From Pisolithus tinctorius (taxonomy: Eukaryota; Basidiomycota; Agaricomycetes; Boletales; Pisolithaceae): a stretch of 64,000 nucleotides of DNA. Position 1 is the first letter of the stretch. Each line of letters opens with the position of its first letter. The position numbers and the translations under genes are program-made. The stretch covers positions 3,038,001 to 3,102,000 of the forward strand of contig JANFAH010000003.1 in assembly GCA_024663395.1 (NCBI GenBank), written 5' to 3'. A model generated the notes under the pieces. That model worked only from the letters and a program-made list of their open reading frames with translations. It was not told the DNA's origin and made no database searches. Positions 12,247-21,865 of this stretch are shown one piece after another.

Positions 12247-12404
12247 CAACTAAGTAACTCCTGATAACCCCGTCTCGGCCTCGGACTCGGACTGAGACCC
12301 ACGCAAGGGAATAGCGCTGTACCCTCAGTCGCTAAGTCCAACCAGTCCACCCTTCTGTACCTTCGTCTTTATCCTTGACTCCGACCCCTCGGCCTCGCGC
12401 CCGC

Positions 12405-12759
12405 TGTAGGAAAGTGAGTATAAATGAGAGAGGAGGTTGAGAGAACGATGAGATCTGAGGGGAGAGAGTAAGCCAAAAAGGGGCTTCTATAGCCTGGGCA
12501 AGGATCCTGGTAGTCGTCTGAAGGCTTCTATGGCTGTCTTGGTGCAGGGAACGACCTGCTCGAGCTCGTCTCTCGTCTTAGGGTAACTCGTCTATTATTT
12601 TTAAGGAAAACTAACTATGCCAGTCACTAGGTAGTGCTGACTAAGCAACAAAAAAAAGCGAAACCCTAAGAACAAGTAGCAGAGGGATAGCCAGAACAAA
12701 ATAAAGTAAAATCATCAAAATAAAACAATTCCCCCAGTAGGGAAATTACATTCCCTACA
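12405..12759 (-). repeat. LTR (3' in element orientation) of the gag-only element
   Basis: 355 bases. About the last 265 bases (plus-strand order) match the other LTR, but the first 70-90 bases are clearly different, with a TATAAAT-like stretch absent from the partner. Confidence 0.85.
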
Positions 12760-13086
12760 TCCCAGGGGTACTCGAGATCTTGACTGTCCCCAGTCAACCC
12801 AAAGGCAGCTTGACTACACAATAATCCATGGTCACGAGGGAGGAGGTGAGACAACGACTCGTTGATGAAAAACGGGTGCTCGGAATGCCGCGATACGAGG
12901 TATGATGACAGAAGGGAATGCAGCGAGTACCTTGCAAAACGAGCAGAGAGAATCCGCATGCCCGATCCTGAGATATCCACAAATCCACCCATGGGTACCC
13001 TCGTTCACCAAAAACCAAATGTAGCCACGAGTTCTGCAGCGACGACAACGGAAAAGCTACCATTCTGAAGCTGTCGAATAGTAGCA

Positions 13087-14240
13087 TCAGGATCCCGAAA
13101 AGCGAGAGATCCGTTCGAGAAACGGGCGAGATACTCGCAGAGTCGTCCTAAGGTGCCTGCAACAACAAAATGGCGCACATCTCCACAACGGCGGTAGCGA
13201 GCATGATGTATGATATACTGTCAGAAAGCCCTCGACGAGTAGTACAAAGTCCCCGAAAAGCGAGAGGTCCGGCAGTGAAATGGGCGAGTTACCGCACATA
13301 CAGTGTTGTTGACTGAAAAGGGAACACCGCAGACCAACGACGGATGCTCGGGACGCGGCGAAACTGCCTGTGATGATGGAGGGGAATGTGACGAACACGC
13401 CTGAAAAGAGATGGAGGGAATCTGTCTACACGGGCCTGAGATATTCGCAAAGTTGTCCGAAAGCGCCTCTAACCACGAAAACGAGTATATCTCGACGATG
13501 TCTGCGCGGAATTTGACAAAAGAGGCGTCCCCAGAAAGGGCTACGCGAGGGGAATGGACTGCCAGAAAAGCGAGAGGAACGGTGCCCGAGTGCGCGAGAT
13601 ACGACGAGAGGACTTCGAGGGTGGGGAGAAGGGCTTGACTTGCACAACAACGGCTGGGACAATCAACACGAAACTCCGGGAGACAGTAGAGGATTCGCAG
13701 ACGAACAGGGAGAACGAGGAAATACGCCGATTGGACCAGCCAATCCCGAGTTATACGCGAAACTGGCTCGAAGCCCTCTGGATACGAAAGCGCGGATATC
13801 TCGATAACGGTTGCGCGGAATTTTACAAAGTATGTGTCCCCAGGAAGGGTTCGGCGAGAGGGATGAACGACCCGAAAAGCGAAAGGAGCGACGCAGAACT
13901 GCGCGAGCGACTATGGCATGACCTCGAGCATGGGCCTTCGCACAAAAATGCAAATATCTCCGGAGCTACTGGACCAATCTGAACAATCCTGATATCAACA
14001 TGGAGCATTCGTCGTGGACTACAATCCTCCCAAAAAGCAAGAGGCGCGGCGTGGAAACGAGTGAGATACGACCACAGGACCCTGAGAATGGACCTATCCA
14101 CAAAAACGCGAATATCTCCTTAACGGCTGGGCGCATGCGAGCGAGCTGGGTACCAACAGAGAGCTGACGTCGAGTAGTACGAGCCTGCCGAAGAGCGAGA
14201 GGTACGGCGCGATAACGAGCGAGATACGCGCTTGGTACGA
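13087..14240. repeat. Degenerate tandem array, period about 157 bases
   Basis: An anchor like CCGAAAAGCGAGAGGTCC recurs near 13092, 13251, 13404, 13562, 13873, 14031 and 14188, a spacing of about 153-159 bases with one unit between 13562 and 13873 too weak to place exactly. A second anchor (ATATCTC..AACG) recurs near 13480, 13793, 13952 and 14111 with the same spacing. The period is not a multiple of three and the units are highly diverged, so the array is non-coding. It fills the space downstream of the gag-like gene. Confidence 0.7.
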
Positions 14241-14520
14241 GGGAGGTAGCATTTGTCTTGACGAGCGACGAGCGGTGTCGACAGTGATTTCATCGACAGC
14301 ATGCCTCATTAGCACTGTATCTGTGGATGGAAGGCATTGTGTAGAGCGCGGGAAGGTGCTAGGTGCGATGCTACTTGGCGTTCTGCGGGGAACTCGAGTG
14401 CGGGGGGGTAAAACAGTAAAACACAGAACAAAAAGAAAAGAAAAACTAAACGTGTATAATGTACCGGAAACTTCGCATAATGATGTAGGTAGATCTGTAC
14501 TAGATATTGTGTGACGCGTG

Positions 14521-15906
14521 TTAACGCACTCTTCGAGAGCGCCAGGGCGTGCGACTGCGGCTCCGCGACCGCTTCGGCTTGGAACGGACGTATGAGTGCA
14601 CCCTCCTCGAACGTGAACGAGAGCGCGAATGCGAGGACGACGAGGAGGAAGAAGGGGATGAGTCACCAGTTGAATGCGAATACGAGCGCCTTCGAGTATG
14701 ATACTGTATCGAGCTGTGGGCATATGACTGGACTGGTATGAATTTATCTTTCGAACGTGTGTACGAACTCGTTCGAGTCTGCGAGTGCGAGCGTGAATGA
14801 GGACGCGAGGGCGATCGGCCTCGGCCACATGGCCACCTCGACTGTGGCTGCGCGTGCGGTGAGCCACGAGAGCGCTCGGCTGACAAGCAACGAGACAGAA
14901 TGGCTGGTGGGTCTGGTACTGCTGGCTCGAGCTGGAGAGTAGGTAGGGACTGAGGATACACGATGCTCGTCCGAGCGGGTACGCGTGCTGGTGTGTCGAA
15001 CACACTTCGAGAGGGTGTGGCTGTGGGTGAAAGCGAGCGAACGGGCGATGAGCCCATATGAACCCCATGCAGACAACTGCCGGGCTGGTTCGTCAGTGAC
15101 GCCCAGTTGTCGAGACGGTCTCGAAGGGTCCGTCCAGCGACCTCGCGGGGAATTTCTTGGCCTGTAGGTAATACGACGCGTCCTTCAACCAGTAGACACT
15201 TTCCCGCAGCCAAATATGACTTGCACGAATGGCAATTTGCTCGTATATGCCCTGGAAGTCCACAGAAAAAGCAGAACGAAAACGAACGGCGGGGTGTACG
15301 GCCGTCCGAGGCTTGTGGTGGCTGCGCGCGCGAACTGTCGACCTTGCGGCTCTTCCAGAGGCCGCCGCTCAGTGCGAGAATCCGTTTAGCTGCAATCATA
15401 AGACTAGACACAGTAAGCTCTTGATCTGGCGAGTCAAGAAACTCGAGCAGCTCGCATCTGAATTTGGGCGGGAATCCATAAAAAAACACAACAGGTAGAT
15501 GAGATGTCGACTCTTTCTGCTTTTCGAGAGACAGCGAAAAACGACAAAAGCTGCGGAAATACTCGCCCAGGGAAGATACCGAGATGGTGTCCGAGCTTGC
15601 GAGTGCACTTTTCAGTCTAAAAAATTGGTTCCTGCAGGACTCCTCCAGCTCTGGGTACAGCCGGACCACTTCTGAGGTAAAATAACTCCAATCTCCATTC
15701 CTGGTATCTGCCAAGTGGGACCAGAGGTCCACCATCTCAACAGGCGCATACTTGAGTGCGAATTTGATGCGCGCGAGCCCGTCTGAGAGGCCGAATCCAT
15801 CACAGAAGTCGATTATGTCATCAAAATAGCTTCGAAGGTCCTCGGGGCGCCCAGAGAAGCTCGGTGCTTCGGGCGAGCCTCGACACGGAATCTTGAGGCC
15901 AAGCAT
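14521..15906 (-). CDS. Gag-like protein with zinc knuckle and RS-rich tail
   Basis: 461 codons starting at 15906. The N-terminal half resembles a retrotransposon capsid domain (FSGRPEDLRSYFDDI, ARIKFALKY, YFTSEVVRLYPELEE, then helices). Near residue 213 is a CCHC zinc knuckle, CFFCGLPGHIRANC (C-X2-C-X4-H-X4-C). The last 150 residues are a long Ser/Arg-rich tail with repeated SRSRS, HSRSHSQ and KRSRSRSR, like the RS domains of splicing factors, which is unusual for a Gag. No pol follows. The role is probably RNA binding and particle assembly for the gag-only element; the tail may add nuclear or RNA-processing contacts, which is inference. Confidence 0.82.
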   Translation of the reverse strand: MLGLKIPCRGSPEAPSFSGRPEDLRSYFDDIIDFCDGFGLSDGLARIKFALKYAPVEMVDLWSHLADTRNGDWSYFTSEVVRLYPELEESCRNQFFRLKSALASSDTISVSSLGEYFRSFCRFSLSLEKQKESTSHLPVVFFYGFPPKFRCELLEFLDSPDQELTVSSLMIAAKRILALSGGLWKSRKVDSSRAQPPQASDGRTPRRSFSFCFFCGLPGHIRANCHSCKSYLAAGKCLLVEGRVVLPTGQEIPREVAGRTLRDRLDNWASLTNQPGSCLHGVHMGSSPVRSLSPTATPSRSVFDTPARVPARTSIVYPQSLPTLQLEPAVPDPPAILSRCLSAERSRGSPHAQPQSRWPCGRGRSPSRPHSRSHSQTRTSSYTRSKDKFIPVQSYAHSSIQYHTRRRSYSHSTGDSSPSSSSSSSHSRSRSRSRRVHSYVRSKPKRSRSRSRTPWRSRRVR

Positions 15907-16134
15907 GACTTCGGGGGGTAATATGAGTGTGAATGCTTGATATGTGAATGTGCGCGAGCAAGAAAAACACGAAAATGCGACTATGGGACTGTGAAAAGAC
16001 GAGGCCGAGAGGTGAAACTTGCTAAACCGAGCCTGAAAATTGCGAAAACAGAGCAGGAAAACTGAAAAAACGAATCTGAGAAGGTTGGGATGGGTTCCAG
16101 GCTAAGACAGAAGCCCCTCGCGGTGGGCTCCAGT

Positions 16135-16493
16135 TGTAGGAAAAGGGATTATAATGGGAGAAGACTGGTAGTTGAGGAGAGTAGGGATATCTGAGGGGAG
16201 TGAGTAAGCCAAAGGGGCTTCTATAACCTGGGCAAGGATCCTGGTAGTCGTCTGAAGGCTTCTATGGCTGTCTTGGTGCAGGGAACGACCTGCTCGAGCT
16301 CGTCTCTCGTCTTAGGGTAACTCGTCTATTATTTTTAAGGAAAACTAACTATGCCAGTCACTAGGTAGTGCTGACTAAGCAACAAAAAAAAGCGAAACCC
16401 TAAGAACAAGTAGCAGAGGGATAGCCAGAACAAAATAAAGTAAAATCATCAAAATAAAACAATTCCCCCAGTAGGGAAATTACATTCCCTACA
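16135..16493 (-). repeat. LTR (5' in element orientation) of the gag-only element
   Basis: 359 bases, ending CCCTACA next to the CCGC duplication. Nearly identical to 12405-12759 except in its first 70-90 plus-strand bases. Confidence 0.85.
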
Positions 16494-16546
16494 CCGCTTC
16501 GGTCTCCGGTCCGGACTCAACCCGGACAATCCTCGTACTTGACAGT

Positions 16547-16556
16547 ATTTCAGACT
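16547..16556 (+). other. Primer-binding site of element A
   Basis: ATTTCAGACT, two bases (GT) after the LTR end. It is complementary to 12237-12246 inside the LTR. No tRNA-type TGG site is present here. Confidence 0.75.
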
Positions 16557-16582
16557 CGCCACTTGTGTGGGTCTAAACCATC

Positions 16583-17962
16583 ATGGCAACCAAGACTCGT
16601 TTTCAACCTCCCCGTGGCCGCTCTGCCACTAATCCCGACTCCGCCTCAGCCAGTGGGGCTCGCCGCGAAACAGCTCTAGCTGCGTTGGGCACCACTAGGC
16701 GCTCCCCAGACCCTGTCAGTCCTTTCAGGGGCTTTTCAGCCCGGACATCCAATACCCCCACTCCACGTCGTCCCACTGCTCCCATCCCCGAGGGTGACCC
16801 CGGCGATGATGGGCCGGGCGACGATGATGATAACCACCCAGAAGATAATGACCCCGATGATAATGGTCCCGGTGATGATAACCCGGAAGATAATGATCCA
16901 GAGGACGACCCGGACTTCCCAGACCCGGACACCGAACCCGCGGTCGCGGTCTTCGACAGTCTCGCAAAGGCCATCAAGCTGTTGGCTCGCAACTCCCGTA
17001 CTAGTCCTGAGTCCTCAAGCAGGACCAAGCTACGCGAGCCCGATACCTTTGATGGCACCGACCCAAAGAAGCTTCGCGCATTCTTTATCCAGTGCGAGCT
17101 TAATTTCCAAGACCGACCCCGGGCTTTCAGGACCGACCGCGCCAAAGTCATCTTCGCGCAGTCGTACCTCAAAGGTATGGCCCTTGAATGGTTCGAGCCG
17201 GACTTGCTCGGGCTCGACGACCCCGATGACCGGCCTCTTTGGATGGACTCCTGGCGGGAGTTCGTCCTAGAGTTACAAACCACCTTCGGCCCCCACGACC
17301 CGGTCGCTGACGCCAAGAGTCAGCTTGACCATCTACATATGAAGGAAAGCCAGCGCATTAATAAGTACGTAGTTGACTTTAATCGGCTTGCTTCGCAAGT
17401 CCGAGGCTACGGTGACGGTGCGCTGCGCCATCATTTCTATTCCGGTCTCCCAGACCGAATTAAGGACGAAGTCTGTCGAGTTGGTAAACCGCGGACTCTA
17501 CACGAGCTCCGTCATCTCGCCCAGGAGATAGATGCGCGCTATTGGGAGCGCAAGGAAGAAGTCCAGCGGGCGAGTAAGCACCAAGGCTCGTCCAACTCCA
17601 GCAACAACAAGTCCGGAGGTTCCGGCAATAACAGTCAGCCCAAGACCGGTCAAGATAAGTCCAAGACCGGCAGTAACAACAACTCCGGTTCTTCCCCCAA
17701 GCCGGCTTCATCGAAGCCGGGCAATAGTAATAACAGCAATTCATCTAAGCCCGAGCCTAGCAAACTCGGCAAAGATGGAAAGCTTACCCCGGAAGAACGC
17801 AAGCGTCGCCTAGACGGAAACCTCTGCATGTTCTGCGGAGGGTCCGGTCACTTTGCTGACAAATGCCCCAAGAAAGCCGGAAAGGCCAAAGCTCGCGCTG
17901 CGACCACTACTGAGGCCGCACCGGCCTCGGGCTCGGGTACTACCCCCGAGACAAAAAAATAG
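16583..17962 (+). CDS. Gag of element A
   Basis: 459 codons from ATG 16583 to TAG 17960-17962. After a basic N-terminus and a very acidic Asp/Pro/Asn-rich stretch (about residues 70-120) comes the capsid region (REPDTFDGTDPKKLRAFFIQ, DRAKVIFAQSYLKGMAL, INKYVVDFNRLASQVRGYG). Then follows a Ser/Asn-rich linker, and near residue 420 a CCHC knuckle CMFCGGSGHFADKC. It assembles the particle and binds the element RNA. The last sense codons, ACA AAA AAA before the stop, form the slippery site used to reach pol. The frame is intact. Confidence 0.93.
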   Translation: MATKTRFQPPRGRSATNPDSASASGARRETALAALGTTRRSPDPVSPFRGFSARTSNTPTPRRPTAPIPEGDPGDDGPGDDDDNHPEDNDPDDNGPGDDNPEDNDPEDDPDFPDPDTEPAVAVFDSLAKAIKLLARNSRTSPESSSRTKLREPDTFDGTDPKKLRAFFIQCELNFQDRPRAFRTDRAKVIFAQSYLKGMALEWFEPDLLGLDDPDDRPLWMDSWREFVLELQTTFGPHDPVADAKSQLDHLHMKESQRINKYVVDFNRLASQVRGYGDGALRHHFYSGLPDRIKDEVCRVGKPRTLHELRHLAQEIDARYWERKEEVQRASKHQGSSNSSNNKSGGSGNNSQPKTGQDKSKTGSNNNSGSSPKPASSKPGNSNNSNSSKPEPSKLGKDGKLTPEERKRRLDGNLCMFCGGSGHFADKCPKKAGKAKARAATTTEAAPASGSGTTPETKK

Positions 17963-18017
17963 GTAGCGGCTCCCAGGACTCCGCACAATCTGGGAGCTGC
18001 GTTGACTCCGGTTGTGC
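17953..18017 (+). promoter_or_regulatory. -1 frameshift signal with pseudoknot, element A
   Basis: Slippery A_AAA_AAA (17953-17959) directly before the gag stop, then a 9-base spacer. Stem 1 is GCTCCCAG (17969-17976) with CTGGGAGC (17990-17997). Loop bases GCACAA (17983-17988) pair with TTGTGC (18012-18017) as stem 2. A -1 shift takes the reading frame into pol, which is open from 17959. Element B has the same layout with different stem sequences. Confidence 0.8.
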
Positions 18018-21000
18018 AAACTTGGAGGCTCGTCTCAACGCGTCCGCTCTTTCCAGCCCGAACTCTTTAACCCCCTATGTCACATTAGAAAACCCAGAAA
18101 TACCTCGGCTTCGTACTTTAGTGGACTCCGGTTCCACCCATTGTTTCATAGATAATCAATTTGTTAATCAACACTCGTTTACCCCGTACTCGGTCTCATC
18201 AATCCGACTCCGGCTTTTCGATGGAACGTCCACCTTCACCATAACCCAAGCAGTAGATGTCAATATCCGCTTCGCGTCCGGCGATGTCACCCCGGTAACC
18301 CTGTATTTAGCCCCGTTGGATTCTGAGTGTAGAATAGTCCTCGGACATGACTGGCTCACCCGCTACAATCCGTTGATTGATTGGGTATTGGGCAGTCTAA
18401 CATTCCGGACTCCTGCACAAGGAATGCCAACCCCGTCGACACCCCCTGTAAGCCCGGTCTCCACCGGCCTTCCTGACCCCGGTCCTAGTGACCAACCCGG
18501 CCTCGCGCCATCTGTACCGGTCTCCGACTCCCCGGCTCGCACCCCTCTGAAAGCCCCTCTTGTTTCCCTGATCAACGCAGCCGCCTTTGTGCGCGCCTGC
18601 AAACTAGAAGGGTCCGTCCAATTCCAACTTCAGCTCCGTCCCTCGGACTCAGCTCAAGCCCGATCGGCCTCGGCTTCCTCTCCTCCGGCCTTACCCAATG
18701 TCCCGGAAGAGTATCACGACTTCGCTGATGTATTCAGCAAGGCCAAGGCCTCGGCACTCCCGCCTCACCGGGAGTACGACCTGAAAATAGAGCTTGAAGA
18801 AGGAACTACCCCGCCTCTCGGCACTATCTACTCGCTGTCCCCGCTTGAGCTGCAAGCTCTCCGGACTTTCATCGACGAAAACCTCACTACCGGATTCATT
18901 CGGCCTACTTCCTCCCCATATGCTGCACCAGTCCTCTTTGTCAAAAAGAAGGACGGCTCCCTCCGGCTTTGCGTAGACTTCCGCGGCCTCAACAAAATCA
19001 CTAAGAAGGACCGATACCCGCTACCGCTCATCTCCGACCTCCTGGATTCACCAAGCCGAGCGAAGATCTATACAAAGATTGATCTTCGGCATGCCTACCA
19101 TCTCGTCCGGATTGCCCCGGGCGATGAATGGAAGACCGCATTCCGGACTCGGTATGGATCTTATGAGTGGTTAGTGATGCCCTTCGGCCTCACCAATGCC
19201 CCGGCCGCCTTCCAACGCTTCGTCAACACTATCTTTGCGGATATGTTGGATGTCTGCGTAGTCGTCTACCTAGATGACATCCTGATCTACTCCGGAGATA
19301 AGGAGTCTCACAAGCAGCATGTCCGAGAAGTCCTCCGCCGGCTTCGGCTTCACGGCCTTTATGCGAAGCCGGAGAAATGCGAGTTCCACTCGGACTCGGT
19401 CGAATACCTCGGATTCCACCTCTCCCCTGCCGGCCTCACGATGTCGAAGGAAAAAGTCCAGACCATCTGCGACTGGCCTGAACCTCGCAAGGTCAAAGAC
19501 ATACAATCCTTCCTCGGCTTCGCAAACTTCTACCGCCGTTTCATTTTCAATTACTCGGACATCGTCGTACCACTGACTCGGCTTACCCGCAAGGGGGCTC
19601 CTTGGAACTTCTCTGAGGAGTGCCGCCGGTCTTTCAATAACCTCAAGGCCGCCTTCACCACTGCACCGGTCTTAACTCATTTCATCCCCGGGGTACCTAT
19701 CACCGTCGAGACCGACGCTTCGGACTACGCCATCGCCGGCATCCTCTCTATCACCTGCGGCGACGGCCAGATACATCCGGTCGCTTTCTACTCCCGGACT
19801 CTGACGGCCCCGGAATTGAATTATGATACTCACGACAAGGAATTGCTTGCTATATTCGAAGCATTCCGGACCTGGCGCCACTATCTTGAGGGCTCGGCCT
19901 CACCGGTCGACGTTGTTACCGACCACAAGAATCTCGAGTACTTCTCTACCTCCAAAGTACTCACCCGCCGCCAAGCTCGCTGGTCAGAATTCCTTTCGCA
20001 GTTCAATATGATCATCAGGTTCAGGCCCGGTAAGCTCGGGGCTAAGCCCGATGCCCTAACTAGACGATGGGACATCTACCCCAAAGAGGGGGATAGCGGC
20101 TATGCCCGAGTGAACCCGCAAAACCTGAGACCGGTCTTCACCCAAGAGCAACTAGCGGTCTCCCTTCGCGCCACATACCTCGAGTACCCGGTCTTACGAG
20201 CAGTTGCCTTAATGGATGTCGAGAAACTTCATAATGATATCCTGACCGCACTGCCGGACGACCCGGTCTCACAAATCCGCCTGTCCGACATGTCTGATCC
20301 CCGGTGGTCAGTAGACGACACCGGCTTCCTTCGCCTTGATGGAAGGATCTACGTGCCGGACTCAAATGATCTCCGCCTTAGGGTCTTGCGCCTTAAGCAT
20401 GACCACCCCCTGTCCGGCCACTTTGGCCAAAACCGCACCCTAGAGCTCATTCGGCGTGAATATACCTGGCCCGGCCTCAGGACATTCGTCAAAGACTATG
20501 TCCGGTCTTGCACGGCCTGCGCTCGGGCTAAGGTTCCCCGCCATCGGCCTTACGGCCTCCTCAAGCAACTCCCGGTGCCGGAGAAGCCGTGGAACTCCAT
20601 CTCTATGGATTTCATCGAGCAGCTTCCGGCCTCAACCGGCTTCACGGCCGTCCTCGTAGTAGTTGACCGGCTCTCCAAGCAGGCCATATTCATCCCCACC
20701 CACGACACCATAACAGCCCCAGAACTCGCCAAATTGTTCCTACTCCATGTCTTTTCTAAGCATGGAGTGCCGGCCCATGTAACCTCAGACCGAGGCTCGG
20801 AGTTCGTGTCTCACTTCTTCCGGTCACTCGGTAAGGCCTTAGACATGCGCTTACACTTCACCTCGGGCTATCATCCCGAAGGTGATGGCCAGACCGAAAG
20901 GACCAACCAGACCCTAGAACAATATCTCCGAGTGTACTGCAACTACCAGCAGGACAATTGGGCCGAGCTACTACCCCTGGCCGAGTTCGCCTACAATAAC

Positions 21001-21678
21001 GCCCCTAGCGCTACTACTGGTGTTTCCCCTTTCTTCGCTAATAAGGGATACCACCCCAACATCTCGGTGTACCCAGAGCGCGATCTCACTTCCGCTCGGG
21101 CTCGTGACTATGCAGTTGACCTAGACTCACTGCACCAATACCTACGTGAGGAGATGACCCTCGCACAACAGCGCTACCAAGGCCCGGCCGATGCCAAACG
21201 CATGCCGGCTCCGGACTTCAAGGTCGGTGACCAGGTATATGTGAAAGCCAAATACTTCCGGTCAACTCGGCCTTCCAAGAAGCTCTCGGAAAAGAACCTT
21301 GGACCGTATCCGGTCATAGCTCAGGCCGGTACCCACTCATTCACACTGCACCTGCCGGACTCAATGCGCGCAGTCCACCCGGTCTTCCACGTCTCCCAAC
21401 TCGAGCCGGCCATCCCTAATACCATCCCGAACCGGACTCAACCACCACCTCCACCAGTCGAAGTCGATGGTGATCTAGAGTTCGAGGTAGCAGAAATTCT
21501 CGACTCCAAGGTCGACCGGCGTCGCCGGTGTTGGCTTCAGTACTTAGTCCGGTGGACCGGCTACGAGGGGACCGATGAAGAAACTACTTGGGTACTCGCT
21601 ACAGAACTTGACAACGCTTCTGAACTCGTCCAAGAGTTTCACTCCAGCTACCCCGGTAAACCCGGCCCGTACCAATGA
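17959..21678 (+). CDS. Pol polyprotein of chromovirus A (by -1 frameshift)
   Basis: Open from the frameshift site to TGA at 21676-21678, about 1240 residues. The order is aspartic protease (LVDSGSTHCFID, about residue 50), reverse transcriptase (VKKKDGSLRLCVDFRGLN, MPFGLTNAPAAFQ and the YLDD box), RNase H (VETDASDYAIAGIL, ELNYDTHDKELLAI), integrase with an HHCC-type zinc finger (HPLSGHFGQNR ... SCTACARAK), the DDE core (SMDFIEQLP, TSDRGSEFVS, HPEGDGQTERTNQTLE) and a C-terminal chromodomain (VAEILDSKVD, YLVRWTGYEGTDEETTW). This is the protease-RT-RH-IN order of Ty3/Gypsy, and the chromodomain places it among chromoviruses, which target heterochromatin. No break was found. It has no ATG of its own near the start, in keeping with frameshift expression. 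Confidence 0.94.
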   Translation: MGSGSQDSAQSGSCVDSGCANLEARLNASALSSPNSLTPYVTLENPEIPRLRTLVDSGSTHCFIDNQFVNQHSFTPYSVSSIRLRLFDGTSTFTITQAVDVNIRFASGDVTPVTLYLAPLDSECRIVLGHDWLTRYNPLIDWVLGSLTFRTPAQGMPTPSTPPVSPVSTGLPDPGPSDQPGLAPSVPVSDSPARTPLKAPLVSLINAAAFVRACKLEGSVQFQLQLRPSDSAQARSASASSPPALPNVPEEYHDFADVFSKAKASALPPHREYDLKIELEEGTTPPLGTIYSLSPLELQALRTFIDENLTTGFIRPTSSPYAAPVLFVKKKDGSLRLCVDFRGLNKITKKDRYPLPLISDLLDSPSRAKIYTKIDLRHAYHLVRIAPGDEWKTAFRTRYGSYEWLVMPFGLTNAPAAFQRFVNTIFADMLDVCVVVYLDDILIYSGDKESHKQHVREVLRRLRLHGLYAKPEKCEFHSDSVEYLGFHLSPAGLTMSKEKVQTICDWPEPRKVKDIQSFLGFANFYRRFIFNYSDIVVPLTRLTRKGAPWNFSEECRRSFNNLKAAFTTAPVLTHFIPGVPITVETDASDYAIAGILSITCGDGQIHPVAFYSRTLTAPELNYDTHDKELLAIFEAFRTWRHYLEGSASPVDVVTDHKNLEYFSTSKVLTRRQARWSEFLSQFNMIIRFRPGKLGAKPDALTRRWDIYPKEGDSGYARVNPQNLRPVFTQEQLAVSLRATYLEYPVLRAVALMDVEKLHNDILTALPDDPVSQIRLSDMSDPRWSVDDTGFLRLDGRIYVPDSNDLRLRVLRLKHDHPLSGHFGQNRTLELIRREYTWPGLRTFVKDYVRSCTACARAKVPRHRPYGLLKQLPVPEKPWNSISMDFIEQLPASTGFTAVLVVVDRLSKQAIFIPTHDTITAPELAKLFLLHVFSKHGVPAHVTSDRGSEFVSHFFRSLGKALDMRLHFTSGYHPEGDGQTERTNQTLEQYLRVYCNYQQDNWAELLPLAEFAYNNAPSATTGVSPFFANKGYHPNISVYPERDLTSARARDYAVDLDSLHQYLREEMTLAQQRYQGPADAKRMPAPDFKVGDQVYVKAKYFRSTRPSKKLSEKNLGPYPVIAQAGTHSFTLHLPDSMRAVHPVFHVSQLEPAIPNTIPNRTQPPPPPVEVDGDLEFEVAEILDSKVDRRRRCWLQYLVRWTGYEGTDEETTWVLATELDNASELVQEFHSSYPGKPGPYQ

Positions 21679-21865
21679 GGACCGGTCTCAACCGGCCTCA
21701 GTTTCTTTTCTGTTCTCTATCGGTATCTAGTTTTCTCTGATCTCTTACTTACTTTGTTTTCTTTTCTTGTTTGCTCTCACTTATGATACAAGACCGAGAC
21801 CGGACGCCGGACACCGGACACATGACATTCGCAGGGAAAAGCAACAAAAACGCTACGCTACGAGT

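Larger units (their letters stand above)
12405..16493 (-). mobile_element. Non-autonomous gag-only LTR element nested in the LTR of element A
   Basis: A 4.1-kb element with LTRs at 12405-12759 and 16135-16493 (ends TGTAGG...CCTACA) and the 4-base duplication CCGC (12401-12404 and 16494-16497). Its only credible gene is a gag-like frame on the minus strand; no protease, reverse transcriptase or integrase is present. Reading the minus strand, the LTR is followed after AC by TGGAGCCCACCGCGAG, a plausible tRNA-primed site beginning with TGG, which supports the minus orientation. It must move with enzymes supplied by another element. It is the youngest layer of the nest. Confidence 0.85.
11924..16544 (+). 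repeat. 5' LTR of element A, split at its base 481
   Basis: The two pieces are 11924-12404 and 16498-16544; 16494-16497 is the duplicated CCGC of the nested insertion. It contains a TATA box (TATATAA, 12202-12208) and the presumed transcript start about 35 bases downstream. The split lies in U5, so a transcript from this promoter must run through the nested element before reaching the primer-binding site. Confidence 0.92.

Noticed and set aside
14094..15068. Long minus-strand frame of 324 codons overlapping the gag-like gene
   Set aside because: It is a shadow of the repetitive Ser/Arg-coding region in another frame and then runs into the tandem array; no motif.
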